Source: Bacteroidales bacterium
GTDB lineage: Bacteria > Bacteroidota > Bacteroidia > Bacteroidales > M50B96
Length of the DNA: 51,290 bases
Assembly (NCBI GenBank): GCA_021740905.1
Contig: JAIOYV010000050.1
Coordinates: forward strand, 1-51,290
Direction of reading: 5' to 3'
The notes beneath the pieces were generated by a model that was not told the origin of the DNA, searched no databases, and was given only the letters and a program-made list of their open reading frames with translations. Below are positions 9,657-18,906 of this stretch, one piece after another. Position 1 is the stretch's first letter. The number at the start of each line of letters is the position of its first letter. A program made the position numbers and the translations under genes.

Positions 9657-11387
9657 TTACTTTTTCCGTTCGTCTACCTTGGTTTTTTCAAGCTTATTGT
9701 CTTTATAAATGGCTTCGAAATAAACCTGCCCTTGCGGTCTGTAATAAACAGCCTTGCCGTGTTTCAACCCATTTTTGTAGGTAATTTCATTTTCAAGCGA
9801 ACCATACTCGTACCACGATTTCCAAGTGCCATGGGCTTTCCCGTTTTTATATTGCTCCTCACGAAGAATGGAACCCCGGTTGTTATAATACTTCCACTCA
9901 CCGTCTTTCTCGCCCATTTTATAAAAACCAGTGATGAGAGGTGTTCCTGTTTCATTCCAGGTACGATAAACGCCATCCAATTTTTTGTCAAGATAATTCG
10001 ATTCAAATTGTGGGTTTCCGTTTTCGAACCAGTACATCCAGTGGCCATCGTTGAAATCATCTTTGTAAGCTATCTTATAACTCTTTTTGCCGTTTTCGTG
10101 CCAGCCTTTCCATTGACCATCCATTTTTCCCTCAGCAAAATAGCCCTCTGTTTTTAAAGTCCCGTCTTCGTACCACTGTTGCCAGAAGCCGGTTTCTTTG
10201 CCATTTTCAAAATTGCCTTCGTGCTCCTTATTGCCATTTTCGAAGTAGATAACCCAATGTCCGGTTTTGATGCCCATGTCGTAATCGCCTTCTTTCCAAA
10301 CTGAACCATCGGCATACCAGTAGGTCCAATGCCCATCCATTTCGCCCTGCTTGTAGAAACCCTCGTTTCCTTTTTGACCATCGGTACGCCAGTAGGTCCA
10401 TTTTCCATGTTGAAGGTCGTTTTCGAAATTACCTTCAATGTCAAGCTTTCCATCTTTGAGCCACCATTTGGCCTCACTATCCTTCTTCCCGTCCTTAAAA
10501 TTCATAAGGGTTTCCTGCTGCCCCGACTCAAAATATTTTTCCATTGTGCCGTGGTAAACATCCTGGTTGTATCCCACCTTCAATTTAATTTTTCCATCGG
10601 TGTAATACGAAACCCATTCGCCATCTTTTTTGCCGTTTTTTGTATAGCCTTCAATCATCTTTTGGCCATTATCGAACCACATTGTGCTGAGGCCGTTGTC
10701 GTACGAAAACTCGCTTTTCTTCTGGCCATTGTCGAACCATTCTTCCCACATGCCCGTATTTTGGCCCATCTTGTAAAAGGAAATGCTCTTGGGTTTGCCA
10801 TCGGCATAATATTCTTCCCATTTCCCATTGCGGTAGCCATCCTTGTAAACCCCTTTTTCTTTAAGCTGGCCATTTGGAAAATAGTCCTCCAATTTCCCAT
10901 TCCCTTTCGAGAGGATGATCCTGCCTTTGTCGTCCCAGTATGAGATCATTTTTCTTGAGCCATCGGGATATCGATATTCAATTTTTTGATCCTTTCCGTT
11001 TGGGTACCAGTAGGTCCAGAGGCTGTCTTCGAGGCCTTCTTTAAAATAACCCTGAGTTTTTTTCTGACCGCTTTCGTACCACTCTAAGAAAATCCCATTA
11101 GCAAGACCATCCTTAAAATCGCCCTCGTTTTGCTTTTGGGTGGTGCCCTCGTAGTAATAGATAATCTTGCCATGAGGCCGACCAGCTTTAAAATCGGTTT
11201 CCTGAACAAGGTCGCCTCTCTTGTTCCAGTATTTCCAACGGCCAGTCTCCTGACCAAAACGCATGGTGCCCTCGCTCATTTTTTTTCCGTTGTCCCAATT
11301 GTTGGTGATCCATTCGTCTCGCTCGACCTGGGCTGCGAGTTGAAAAACAAGGCTGATCATCAAAGTGCTTATAAGGATTTTTTTCAT
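9657..11387 (-). CDS. Secreted MORN/YwqK-repeat protein
   Basis: After a signal peptide ('MKKILISTLMISLVFQLAAQ') the whole protein of about 576 residues is a run of roughly 23-residue repeats of the type 'YYENGQ...G.FKDGK.HG.W'. About two dozen copies are visible, such as 'WYESGQKKTQGYFKEG' and 'YYADGKPKSISFYKMG'. This is the MORN_2 or YwqK-type repeat, which builds an extended beta meander. Databases often label it toxin-antitoxin YwqK antitoxin, but nothing here supports that role. The start at 11387 is chosen because the signal peptide begins there; the open frame extends 22 codons upstream. Function is unknown; a cell-envelope location is likely. Confidence 0.82.
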   Translation of the reverse strand: MKKILISTLMISLVFQLAAQVERDEWITNNWDNGKKMSEGTMRFGQETGRWKYWNKRGDLVQETDFKAGRPHGKIIYYYEGTTQKQNEGDFKDGLANGIFLEWYESGQKKTQGYFKEGLEDSLWTYWYPNGKDQKIEYRYPDGSRKMISYWDDKGRIILSKGNGKLEDYFPNGQLKEKGVYKDGYRNGKWEEYYADGKPKSISFYKMGQNTGMWEEWFDNGQKKSEFSYDNGLSTMWFDNGQKMIEGYTKNGKKDGEWVSYYTDGKIKLKVGYNQDVYHGTMEKYFESGQQETLMNFKDGKKDSEAKWWLKDGKLDIEGNFENDLQHGKWTYWRTDGQKGNEGFYKQGEMDGHWTYWYADGSVWKEGDYDMGIKTGHWVIYFENGNKEHEGNFENGKETGFWQQWYEDGTLKTEGYFAEGKMDGQWKGWHENGKKSYKIAYKDDFNDGHWMYWFENGNPQFESNYLDKKLDGVYRTWNETGTPLITGFYKMGEKDGEWKYYNNRGSILREEQYKNGKAHGTWKSWYEYGSLENEITYKNGLKHGKAVYYRPQGQVYFEAIYKDNKLEKTKVDERKK

Positions 11388-11408
11388 CGTATCTTTTTTT
11401 ATAAGATG

Positions 11409-11416
11409 CAAAAATA
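11409..11416 (-). promoter_or_regulatory. Candidate -7 box for the MORN-repeat gene
   Basis: TATTTTTG on the minus strand matches TAnnTTTG, 22 bases before the chosen start, which supports the shorter gene model. Confidence 0.4.
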
Positions 11417-11553
11417 ACAAAGACTGGAAATGCAGGCAGATTTTTTTTGGCAAAATAATATGAACGTATGGAGACCATGATTAATTCTATGATTATTATT
11501 TTAATCACCTGAAAATTGTATTTTTACTGAATCAAAAACAAGTTGCAAATAAT

Positions 11554-13329
11554 ATGGGATCGAAGAGAATAACAAGCCTGCACATTAAAAATTTTAAAGC
11601 AATCAAGGATCAGAAATTTGAATTCACCAATTTCGATTTATTGGTCGGAAACAATAATTGTGGCAAAAGCACTATCCTTCAGGCAATGGCAATATGGCAA
11701 TATTGCATCGACGAATTCCACCGGAGCAACCGTAAAGGAAACAGGGGGATACAAATAGTGTTGCCAAATTTTACAGCACTTCCCCTCCCTGAGTTTAATC
11801 TATTATGGAACGATAAAACCGACAGGCAATATCCTGAAAAAAATGGGGAGAAAATACAAGAGTTTATTTTAATTGAGATTACAGTTTTTTGGAAGAATGA
11901 GAAAGGGGACGAAGAAAAATTTGGCGTTTCACTTCGATACCAATCTTCTCAATCGGTATTCGCAAAACCAAATGAAGGATGGCAGGTTTTCAAAGAATTG
12001 GATGAACAGAGCAAACTTCCACGGATAGTTTATGTTCCACCATTTTCAGGTCTCGAACCAAATGAGATATGGTATGACAATGGTATCATCCGAAAGAATG
12101 TCGGTAAAGCACAACCCGGCTCAGTACTTCGAAATCTTCTTTTCAGGGTCACCGATAAGCAAGAGGAAAACGACCGTGGAGGATACACTGACATCGAATT
12201 AAAGAACAATAAAGAATGGATCGAATTGCAGAGCCTTATCAAGCAATGGTTTGGCGTAAAACTTAATCCTCCTTTGTATGAAAAAGGGGTAAGTACAGAA
12301 ATTAAAGTAAGCTACAGCACCGACTTCAGAAAAGAATTTGACATTATCTCAGGCGGAAGTGGATTTCATCAAATATTGACACTCCTTGCTTTTTATTACG
12401 GATACCCTGAAGTAAGCACCATCCTGTTTGACGAACCCGATGCGCATCTGCATGTGAACCTTCAACGAAAAATCCTGAACCATTTTAAAGCTTTGCCACA
12501 AATACAATTCATAATTGCTACCCACGCCGAGGAATTTGTGAAAGGGGTAAACGTCCAGTCGATTCTTTCCATTTTCTCACAAAGCCCGAAACGCATCCAA
12601 TCTATTCCTCCAATAATCACGGCCCTGTCCGAAATTGAAAATAATTGCATCGTACAAGTTACCCAAAGCCCGTATATTTTATATGTCGAAGGCGAAGATG
12701 ATGAAAGGATTTTAAATAGTTGGGCACGGATTTTAGATAAAGAAGAGGTGCTGTCGAGATTCTATATCCATAAAATGGGAGGTACAACAAAAACGGATAT
12801 GAAAGAAAGGGCCGAAGCACATTTCCTGGGACTAAGGCAAATTGTGCCGGATGTGGAAAGGGTAATGCTTTTTGATTACGATAATGAATCAACAGCTTTT
12901 AAACCAGATAAAGACAATCCTGTTCTTTTCGAGTGGAAAAGAAAAAATATAGAGAACTACCTACTTGTACCTGATTCTTGGAAAAGGACAATTTTATTCT
13001 TGGAAAATATTCTTGAACCTAATCTTTTTACGAATCCTTTTTTTGAACAGGTCGATGTTTTTTTTAATGAACAAAATTTGACCCTTCCACCTAAATCAAC
13101 CTGGCAAAATGTAAAAGCAAATGTTTTTGAGGTAGTGGATGGGAAAAAGTTGCTTTTTGAAAATGAGGATTCCCTGTTTCAAATTCTAAGGGAATTGTCT
13201 GGTCATATTATTAATAGAGAAACAGTGGCAATGAATATGGAAATTGATGAAATTCATAGTGACATTATTGAGTTTTTTGAAAAGTTGGAATCAAAAATTC
13301 CAGTTGTTTGGATTCCTGTGAAGAAGTAG
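11554..13329 (+). CDS. OLD-like ATPase with C-terminal TOPRIM domain
   Basis: A 591-residue protein. The N-terminal ABC-type ATPase begins 'ITSLHIKNFKAIKD', with Walker A 'GNNNCGKST' (32-40), the signature 'ISGGSGFHQ' near 266-274, Walker B 'ILFDEPDAHLH' (290-300) and 'FIIATHAEEF'. The C-terminal part looks like a TOPRIM nuclease: 'LYVEGEDDERIL' near 376, 'VMLFDYDN' near 437, then 'KRKNIENYLL'. This is the build of the overcoming-lysogenization-defect (OLD) nuclease family, which includes phage-defence proteins such as GajA. No GajB helicase or other partner is next to it, so it may act alone. It is convergent with the deacetylase gene, 18 bases away. Confidence 0.82.
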   Translation: MGSKRITSLHIKNFKAIKDQKFEFTNFDLLVGNNNCGKSTILQAMAIWQYCIDEFHRSNRKGNRGIQIVLPNFTALPLPEFNLLWNDKTDRQYPEKNGEKIQEFILIEITVFWKNEKGDEEKFGVSLRYQSSQSVFAKPNEGWQVFKELDEQSKLPRIVYVPPFSGLEPNEIWYDNGIIRKNVGKAQPGSVLRNLLFRVTDKQEENDRGGYTDIELKNNKEWIELQSLIKQWFGVKLNPPLYEKGVSTEIKVSYSTDFRKEFDIISGGSGFHQILTLLAFYYGYPEVSTILFDEPDAHLHVNLQRKILNHFKALPQIQFIIATHAEEFVKGVNVQSILSIFSQSPKRIQSIPPIITALSEIENNCIVQVTQSPYILYVEGEDDERILNSWARILDKEEVLSRFYIHKMGGTTKTDMKERAEAHFLGLRQIVPDVERVMLFDYDNESTAFKPDKDNPVLFEWKRKNIENYLLVPDSWKRTILFLENILEPNLFTNPFFEQVDVFFNEQNLTLPPKSTWQNVKANVFEVVDGKKLLFENEDSLFQILRELSGHIINRETVAMNMEIDEIHSDIIEFFEKLESKIPVVWIPVKK

Positions 13330-13347
13330 TAACCTCATTTTCACAAC

Positions 13348-14511
13348 TTATAATCCATGTAGTTTCTTCATCTCGTCCACCAATCCCACAATATCGCTTT
13401 CGGGATAGGGGGCCTCTCCCAAGCTATCAATAAAATCATCTTTGCCCAATAAGGCCTTCACCGTGTTGGCGGATGATTCGGCCAGGGCTTGTAAGTGGTA
13501 TCCCCCTTCGAGGGTAAACACAATTTTTCCTTGGCAAAGTTCTTCTGAAATGGCCACCAGTTGTTGCGATAACCAGGTAAAAGTAGAGGCTGAAAATTGC
13601 AATTGAGCCAGGGGGTCTTTCCAATGGGCATCATATCCGGCAGAAACCAAGACAATGTCAGGCTGAAATCGGCGCAGGGCAGGAAAAACAATCTCGCTGT
13701 ACACTGCCCGTGCGGCTTTGTTGCCAGCATGATAAGGCAAGGGAATGTTGATGACCGTGCCTTTGCCTTCCCCTTCGCCAGTTTCGTAAATTGCCCCGGT
13801 ACCGGGATAGTAGGGATATTGATGGGAAGAAATAAATAGAATGTCGGGATCGCTTTGGGTCATGGCTTGGGTGCCGTTGCCGTGGTGCACGTCGAAATCG
13901 ACAATAGCCACTTTTTGGGCAAGCTTGTTTTTCAGCAGGGCTTTGGCCGCAATGGCCACATTGTTGAACAGGCAAAAACCCATAGCCGTGTTTTTCAAGG
14001 CATGGTGTCCCGGTGGCCGCACAAAGGCAAACCCATTTTGAATTTCACCCTTGGCTACTTTCGATGACAGATCAATGAGGCTACCAACTGCATTAATAGC
14101 ACACTTCCCGCTCGACGGGTTGATATACGCATCGGGGCCGATAATCCCATCCAGCACACCGGTTTCGCCTTTTACCACTGCAATGTGCTCGGGGCTGTGG
14201 CACAGTTGCAACTCTTCCGGGGTAGCCTCTCGGATATGTAAACGATACATCCTTTCGAGCAATCGTTGTTTTTTTAATTCGCGGATAATGGCAAGCAACC
14301 GCTCCGAACTTTCAGGATGCCCTGGCGAATCATGCTCCAAAAAAAGGGAGTCGTAGACAAAAGTTGTAGTATTTTTTGTTTTCATTATTTGTAAGCTGTT
14401 AATTTTTTCTGTTGATGGATTCTCAAAGCGGCAGGCCAGCAATCCCAGGCTGGCAAGTGCAGCAGTCCTGCAAAATTTTCTCCGGTTGAACCCTCCCATC
14501 GTCAAAATCAT
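13348..14511 (-). CDS. Histone-deacetylase-family amidohydrolase with Tat/lipobox leader
   Basis: Zinc-dependent deacetylase of the HDAC/AcuC/acetylpolyamine amidohydrolase fold, 387 residues. Active-site motifs are 'RPPGHHA' (His 169 and 170), 'DFDVHHGNGTQ' (zinc ligands Asp 207 and His 209), 'AGYDAHWKDP' (Asp 294) and 'LEGGYHL' (Tyr 338). The in-frame N-terminus carries 'NRRKFCRTAALASLGLLAC', a twin-arginine motif followed by a lipobox with Cys 27. That would send the folded enzyme to the periplasm or membrane as a lipoprotein, unlike cytosolic members. Starts at 14511 or 14499 keep the leader; the ATG at 14385 would give a cytosolic form. The substrate is unknown. Confidence 0.88.
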   Translation of the reverse strand: MILTMGGFNRRKFCRTAALASLGLLACRFENPSTEKINSLQIMKTKNTTTFVYDSLFLEHDSPGHPESSERLLAIIRELKKQRLLERMYRLHIREATPEELQLCHSPEHIAVVKGETGVLDGIIGPDAYINPSSGKCAINAVGSLIDLSSKVAKGEIQNGFAFVRPPGHHALKNTAMGFCLFNNVAIAAKALLKNKLAQKVAIVDFDVHHGNGTQAMTQSDPDILFISSHQYPYYPGTGAIYETGEGEGKGTVINIPLPYHAGNKAARAVYSEIVFPALRRFQPDIVLVSAGYDAHWKDPLAQLQFSASTFTWLSQQLVAISEELCQGKIVFTLEGGYHLQALAESSANTVKALLGKDDFIDSLGEAPYPESDIVGLVDEMKKLHGL

Positions 14512-14658
14512 TTTGGGCTAATTTAGGGTTTTCTTTTTTGACAGCTTTCAACAGGAATAAAATAAATGTGGTATTTTTGGTGGAACTATAAACAGGACTA
14601 AGTGAAAAAAGGGACTATCAAAAGATTTATTTTGCGAAAAATTGTTTTACATATTCTT

Positions 14659-15240
14659 GCTATACTGAAAACGGGATAAATTTCCGCATTCGGCATGATC
14701 ATATAATTTCATGAGTTTTTAACACTAATCTGTTAATATTATGTTGTTTCAAAATTAAAAGAAGCGTATCATATATGGGTAACCAAAACCATAATGACAT
14801 GCTTCTAATAAAAATCAGCGATGCTGAAATCCAAAAGCTAAGTTACGAAAGATATTGTTATCCATGTCCCATTGTTCAAAAAAGAATCTTTGCCACCTAT
14901 CTCAAAGCAACTACAAAAAGTTCAAAAAAAGAGACAGGACGAATAGTTTGGCTGGCTGGGGATTCTGTTTCCCATTGGATAGAAGTGGATCAAGAAAATG
15001 GAGTTGATGCTCTTTACCGGTACAATTATGGCAGGAACAAAAGTGCCCTGGAACCACATTCATCCAGCATCTTAGAGTGATTAAATACTATGATACACTG
15101 GATAAGTTCCATCAAGCAATTAGCGGTATTTTCAAAACTATAAATCTGGAACAGGTTGCTGAAATGAAAAATCTTTTATCCCTTAAATTTCAAGTTTTTC
15201 AAAATGAGAATGCCGAAATTTATCCCGTTTAAAGTATAGC
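14659..15240 (+). mobile_element. Internally deleted IS630-type element
   Basis: Terminal inverted repeats of about 32 bases flank the region: left 14659-14690 beginning GCTATACTGAAAACGGGATA, and right 15209-15240 as its complement with three mismatches. Both arms share AAACGGGATAAATTTC. The TA at each edge suits IS630/Tc1-mariner insertion at TA. Inside are an N-terminal transposase piece and a C-terminal tail with the catalytic middle missing. The element is about 580 bases, so it cannot move by itself and may behave as a MITE. Its right end is five bases from the dnaE stop codon. Confidence 0.72.
14775..15080 (+). pseudogene. IS630-type transposase remnant, N-terminal part
   Basis: The 101-residue reading frame has the helix-turn-helix start typical of IS630-like transposases of Bacteroidota: 'LSYERYCYPCPIVQKRI', 'YLKATTKSSKKETGRI', 'SVSHWIEVDQENGVDAL' and 'YNYGRNKSALEPHSSSILE'. 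It then stops. The sequence after the stop, in another frame from 15077 to 15233, reads like the family's C-terminal tail ('YDTLDKFHQAISGIF', 'LLSLKFQVFQNENAEIYPV'). The DDE catalytic core between them is absent. It is therefore a broken transposase, although the 101-residue peptide could still be made and bind the element ends. Confidence 0.7.
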
Positions 15241-15245
15241 ATAGA

Positions 15246-18200
15246 TTACGACAGCTTGAAATTGTAAGATGTCTCCTCTATCAAATAGTTCAAAACTTTA
15301 CTGTTCAGCTTAATCATAAATTTTCGTGAAAACATGTTGAAGCGGATATTGCTTTCCACATCAAGGATTTCGAACTGCAATGTAGCTTTTCCCTTGTTGT
15401 TTGAAGCCAATTCAACAAACTCGTGAATGAGCGTTTCCGATACTTCATCAAGGGGCAATTGAATGGTCAGGCCCTTGATCTTATCTTTCAGATCTGCCAA
15501 CATTTCCATCGATTCTATTTTTAGTTCCATTTCGTCGGTGTTGCCATATTGCCGGTTTTGAACGGTTCCTTTCAGGTACAGCGAATAGCCCTCTGTAAAA
15601 AACTTTTTCATATCCAGATAATCCTGACCAAATAGAGTAAGGCGGTATGAGTCGGAATAATCCTGAAGGGTAATCGTGCCAAAGGGCCTACCTGTTTTAG
15701 TGGTGGCTTCGCGTACAGCGGTAACAATACCGGCGCAGATAACCTTGCGTCCCTTTAGTTCGGCCAGGTTTTGTAATTCGTCCATGGTGGTATTGCAAAA
15801 ATGGTCGATCTCCACTTTGAAATCATCCAAAGGATGGGCCGATAAATAGATGCCAATCAATTCTTTTTCCTTCTTTAACTTTTCGAGTTTTCCCCAGGGA
15901 GGTCCATCGGGGATGGGTGGTTTGGTAACTTGAAAGTCGTCGCTGTTGCCAAAAAGGGTTTGCTGTTGCGAATTATTTTCGGCTTGTACCAGGTTTCCAA
16001 AACGGATAAGGGTTTCGGAAAAGCTCGAACTGTTGCCATTCTCTAAAAAGAACTGATAGCGGTCGATTTCGGGGAAACAATCGAAAGCCCCCGATTGAGC
16101 CAGGGCCTCGATGTTTTTTTTGTTCACAGAGTGAAGGTTGACCCTTGAGACAAAATCGAAAATATCTTCGTAGGGTCCGTTTTTTGTTCGCTCGTCGATA
16201 ATCGAAAGGGCGGCAGCTTCACCAACCCCTTTTATAGCAGCCAGCCCAAAGCGTACATTCCTTCCCTTTCCTACATTGAATTTCAGATGACTTTCGTTTA
16301 CGTCAGGCCCCAGAACCTTCAACTTCATCCTGTTGCACTCATCCATAAAAGTCGTGATCTTCTTAATATCGGTGAGATTCCGGCTTAACACAGCAGCCAT
16401 GAATTCTGCAGGATAATGAGCCTTTAACCAGGCCGTTTGATACGACACGAGGGAGTAGCAAGTTGAATGAGATTTGTTGAAAGCGTATTCGGCGAACGAT
16501 TCCCAATCAGTCCAAATCTTCAATACCGTTTCTTCCTTATGGCCATTTTTTGCACAGCCCTCAACGAATTTTACTTGCAATTCGGCCATTAGTTTTTTGA
16601 TCTTTTTCCCCATCGCTTTCCGCAACGAATCGGCCTGCCCCCCCGAAAAGCCTGCCAGTTTTTGCGAAAGTAACATCACCTGTTCCTGATACACCGTAAT
16701 TCCGTACGATTCTTTAAGGTGTTCTTCCATTTCAGGAAGGTCGTACTCAATTTTTTCAATGCCATGTTTTCGGTTGATGAAACTCGGGATATATTCCATT
16801 GGTCCCGGACGGTATAGGGCGTTCATGGCAATCAGGTCTTCAAAACGATTGGGCTTTAGGGCACGCAAATGCTTTTTCATGCCCGGCGACTCGAACTGGA
16901 ACAAGGCCGTTGTTTCGCCATTGGCATAAAGCTCGTAGGTCTTTTCATCATCGAGGGGGATGGTGTCGATATCAATGTCGATCCCTTTCGAAAGTTTGAT
17001 ATTCTCGATGGCATCTTTAATAATGGACAAAGTCTTCAATCCCAGGAAATCCATTTTCAGCATCCCTACATCCTCGATGTTTTTGCCATCGTATTGGGCA
17101 ACCAGCAAGTCGGTTTCTTTTGATGTGCTAATGGGGATATGCTCGAACAAATCGTCGCGGCCAATGATGATCCCGCAGGCGTGAAGCCCTGTTTGGCGCA
17201 CCGAGCCTTCGAGGGTTTCGGCATATTTCAGGGTTTCTGCAATCAATTTGTTGTCCGATTTTCTGGCATCCCTCAATTCGCTTACTTCTTTGTAGGCACT
17301 TTCAAGGGTGGTCCCTGGTCTTTCCGGTACTAGTTTAGCCAAATAATCGGCATCGGAAAGGGGAAGTTTTTGTACCCTGGCTACATCGCGGATGGCCATT
17401 TTTGCGGCCATTGTCCCAAAGGTGATAATTTGCGCTACCCGGTTTTTCCCGTATTTCTCGACCACCCATTTCAGCACCTTCTCGCGACCGTCCTCATCAA
17501 AATCGATATCGATATCGGGCATTGAAATCCTGTCGGGGTTCAGGAAACGTTCGAAAAGCAAATTGTATTTAATGGGGTCGATGTCGGTAATTTTGGTGCA
17601 ATAAGCCACTGCCGAACCCGCTGCCGAACCCCGGCCCGGGCCTACTGCGACACCCATTTTCCGGGCTTCGTTCAGAAAGTCCTGCACAATCAAAAAGTAG
17701 CCAGGGAACCCCATTTTTTTTATTACGCCCAATTCGTAGTCGAGACGCTCGGTTATATTTTCGGTGATTTCGCCATAGCGTTTTTTTGCGCCTTCATAGG
17801 TAAGGTGACGCAAATATTCATTTTCGTCAGTAAACTCTTCCGGCAAAGGATAGTCGGGCATGATGGGTTCTCGGTCGAGTTCATAATCTTCAATCTTATC
17901 GCAAATTTCTATGGTGTTTTCAAGTACTTCGGGGTGATCTTCAAAGAGATTGTTCATCTCCTCGCGTGTTTTGAAAAACTCTTGTTTGGTATATCGCATC
18001 CGGTCGGGATCATCCAAATCTTTTCCAGTATTCAGGCAAATCAGGCGGTCGTGGGCTTCGGCATCTTCAGCATTGATAAAATGCACATCGTTGGTGGCCA
18101 CACATTTCACATCCAGTTGTTGGGCCAGGTTGAGGATTACTTTGTTTACTTCCTGCTGCCTATCAAACACATCGGCATCGGTTTCGGGATCGCCCGACTG

Positions 18201-18731
18201 GTGGCGTTGGAGTTCGAGATAAAAATCATCATCAAAAATTTCTTTAAATTCTTTGATTACTTCCAGTGCTTTATCCGCTCCGTGGTTCATTATAGCTTGT
18301 GGCACTTCGCCCCCCAGGCAGGCACTTGTTGCAATAATGCCTTCGTGGTATTTGTGCAGCAGTTCCTTGTCAATGCGGGGGTTGTAATAGTATCCCTCCA
18401 TCCAGGCAAAAGAAACCAACTTGATGAGGTTTTTGTAGCCTACCGGATTTTTTGCCAGGAGGATCAAATGGTTGCCTCCCCTGTCTATCTTGTCGGATTT
18501 GTCGAAGCGGGTAGTTTTAGATACATACACTTCGCAACCCAGAATAGGTTTGATGCCTTGTTTATGTGCTTCTTTATGAAATACTTTGGCCCCAAACATA
18601 TTTCCATGGTCGGTAATGGCAATGGCTTTCATCCCGTTGTCTTTTGCTTTCGCGATTATCTTTGGGATATTCGAAGCCCCATCTAAAATGGAATATTGAG
18701 TATGGACATGCAGGTGCACAAAATCGTTCAT
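15246..18731 (-). CDS. dnaE: DNA polymerase III alpha subunit
   Basis: Replicative polymerase, catalytic alpha subunit, 1161 residues. The N-terminal PHP domain begins 'VHLHVHTQYSILDGASN', with 'AIAITDHGNMFGA' following. The polymerase palm has 'GPGRGSAAGSAVAYC' and the catalytic aspartates in 'PDIDIDFDEDGREKVLKW'. An OB-fold region near the C-terminus has 'ICAGIVTAVREATTKTGRP'. The start at 18731 is chosen over 18764 because family members begin MNDFVHLHVHT. An IS630-type remnant lies immediately after the stop codon; the gene itself looks intact. It appears to be a single-gene transcript. Confidence 0.97.
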   Translation of the reverse strand: MNDFVHLHVHTQYSILDGASNIPKIIAKAKDNGMKAIAITDHGNMFGAKVFHKEAHKQGIKPILGCEVYVSKTTRFDKSDKIDRGGNHLILLAKNPVGYKNLIKLVSFAWMEGYYYNPRIDKELLHKYHEGIIATSACLGGEVPQAIMNHGADKALEVIKEFKEIFDDDFYLELQRHQSGDPETDADVFDRQQEVNKVILNLAQQLDVKCVATNDVHFINAEDAEAHDRLICLNTGKDLDDPDRMRYTKQEFFKTREEMNNLFEDHPEVLENTIEICDKIEDYELDREPIMPDYPLPEEFTDENEYLRHLTYEGAKKRYGEITENITERLDYELGVIKKMGFPGYFLIVQDFLNEARKMGVAVGPGRGSAAGSAVAYCTKITDIDPIKYNLLFERFLNPDRISMPDIDIDFDEDGREKVLKWVVEKYGKNRVAQIITFGTMAAKMAIRDVARVQKLPLSDADYLAKLVPERPGTTLESAYKEVSELRDARKSDNKLIAETLKYAETLEGSVRQTGLHACGIIIGRDDLFEHIPISTSKETDLLVAQYDGKNIEDVGMLKMDFLGLKTLSIIKDAIENIKLSKGIDIDIDTIPLDDEKTYELYANGETTALFQFESPGMKKHLRALKPNRFEDLIAMNALYRPGPMEYIPSFINRKHGIEKIEYDLPEMEEHLKESYGITVYQEQVMLLSQKLAGFSGGQADSLRKAMGKKIKKLMAELQVKFVEGCAKNGHKEETVLKIWTDWESFAEYAFNKSHSTCYSLVSYQTAWLKAHYPAEFMAAVLSRNLTDIKKITTFMDECNRMKLKVLGPDVNESHLKFNVGKGRNVRFGLAAIKGVGEAAALSIIDERTKNGPYEDIFDFVSRVNLHSVNKKNIEALAQSGAFDCFPEIDRYQFFLENGNSSSFSETLIRFGNLVQAENNSQQQTLFGNSDDFQVTKPPIPDGPPWGKLEKLKKEKELIGIYLSAHPLDDFKVEIDHFCNTTMDELQNLAELKGRKVICAGIVTAVREATTKTGRPFGTITLQDYSDSYRLTLFGQDYLDMKKFFTEGYSLYLKGTVQNRQYGNTDEMELKIESMEMLADLKDKIKGLTIQLPLDEVSETLIHEFVELASNNKGKATLQFEILDVESNIRFNMFSRKFMIKLNSKVLNYLIEETSYNFKLS

Positions 18732-18855
18732 AACAGGAAAATCTAAATTTTTGATTCTTAACAAAAAACAATCATCAATCCCGGTAAGGGAATTTCCTGT
18801 AAATTTAATGATTTAATTAACCGGATTTGGGGATGTTGAAAAGTTTCGGATAAAA

Positions 18856-18884
18856 AAAAGGGGAACCTGATCAGTTCCCCTTTT
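18856..18884 (-). terminator. Rho-independent terminator of the TolQ/ExbD operon
   Basis: AAAAGGGGAAC at 18856-18866 pairs perfectly with GTTCCCCTTTT at 18874-18884 around a 7-base loop. On the minus strand the hairpin is followed by a run of T (complement of 18852-18859). It lies 22 bases after the last exbD stop. It is nearly symmetric and could also act in the other direction. Confidence 0.85.
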
Positions 18885-18906
18885 AACTATCTTATAATGA
18901 AAAGCC

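Noticed and set aside
9657..11387. YwqK antitoxin of a toxin-antitoxin system
   Set aside because: The label comes from repeat similarity only. The protein has a signal peptide and no adjacent toxin, so an antitoxin role is not supported.
14775..15080. Intact regulatory gene with a helix-turn-helix
   Set aside because: The terminal repeats and the C-terminal transposase tail after the stop show that it is a deleted IS630-type transposase rather than a regulator.
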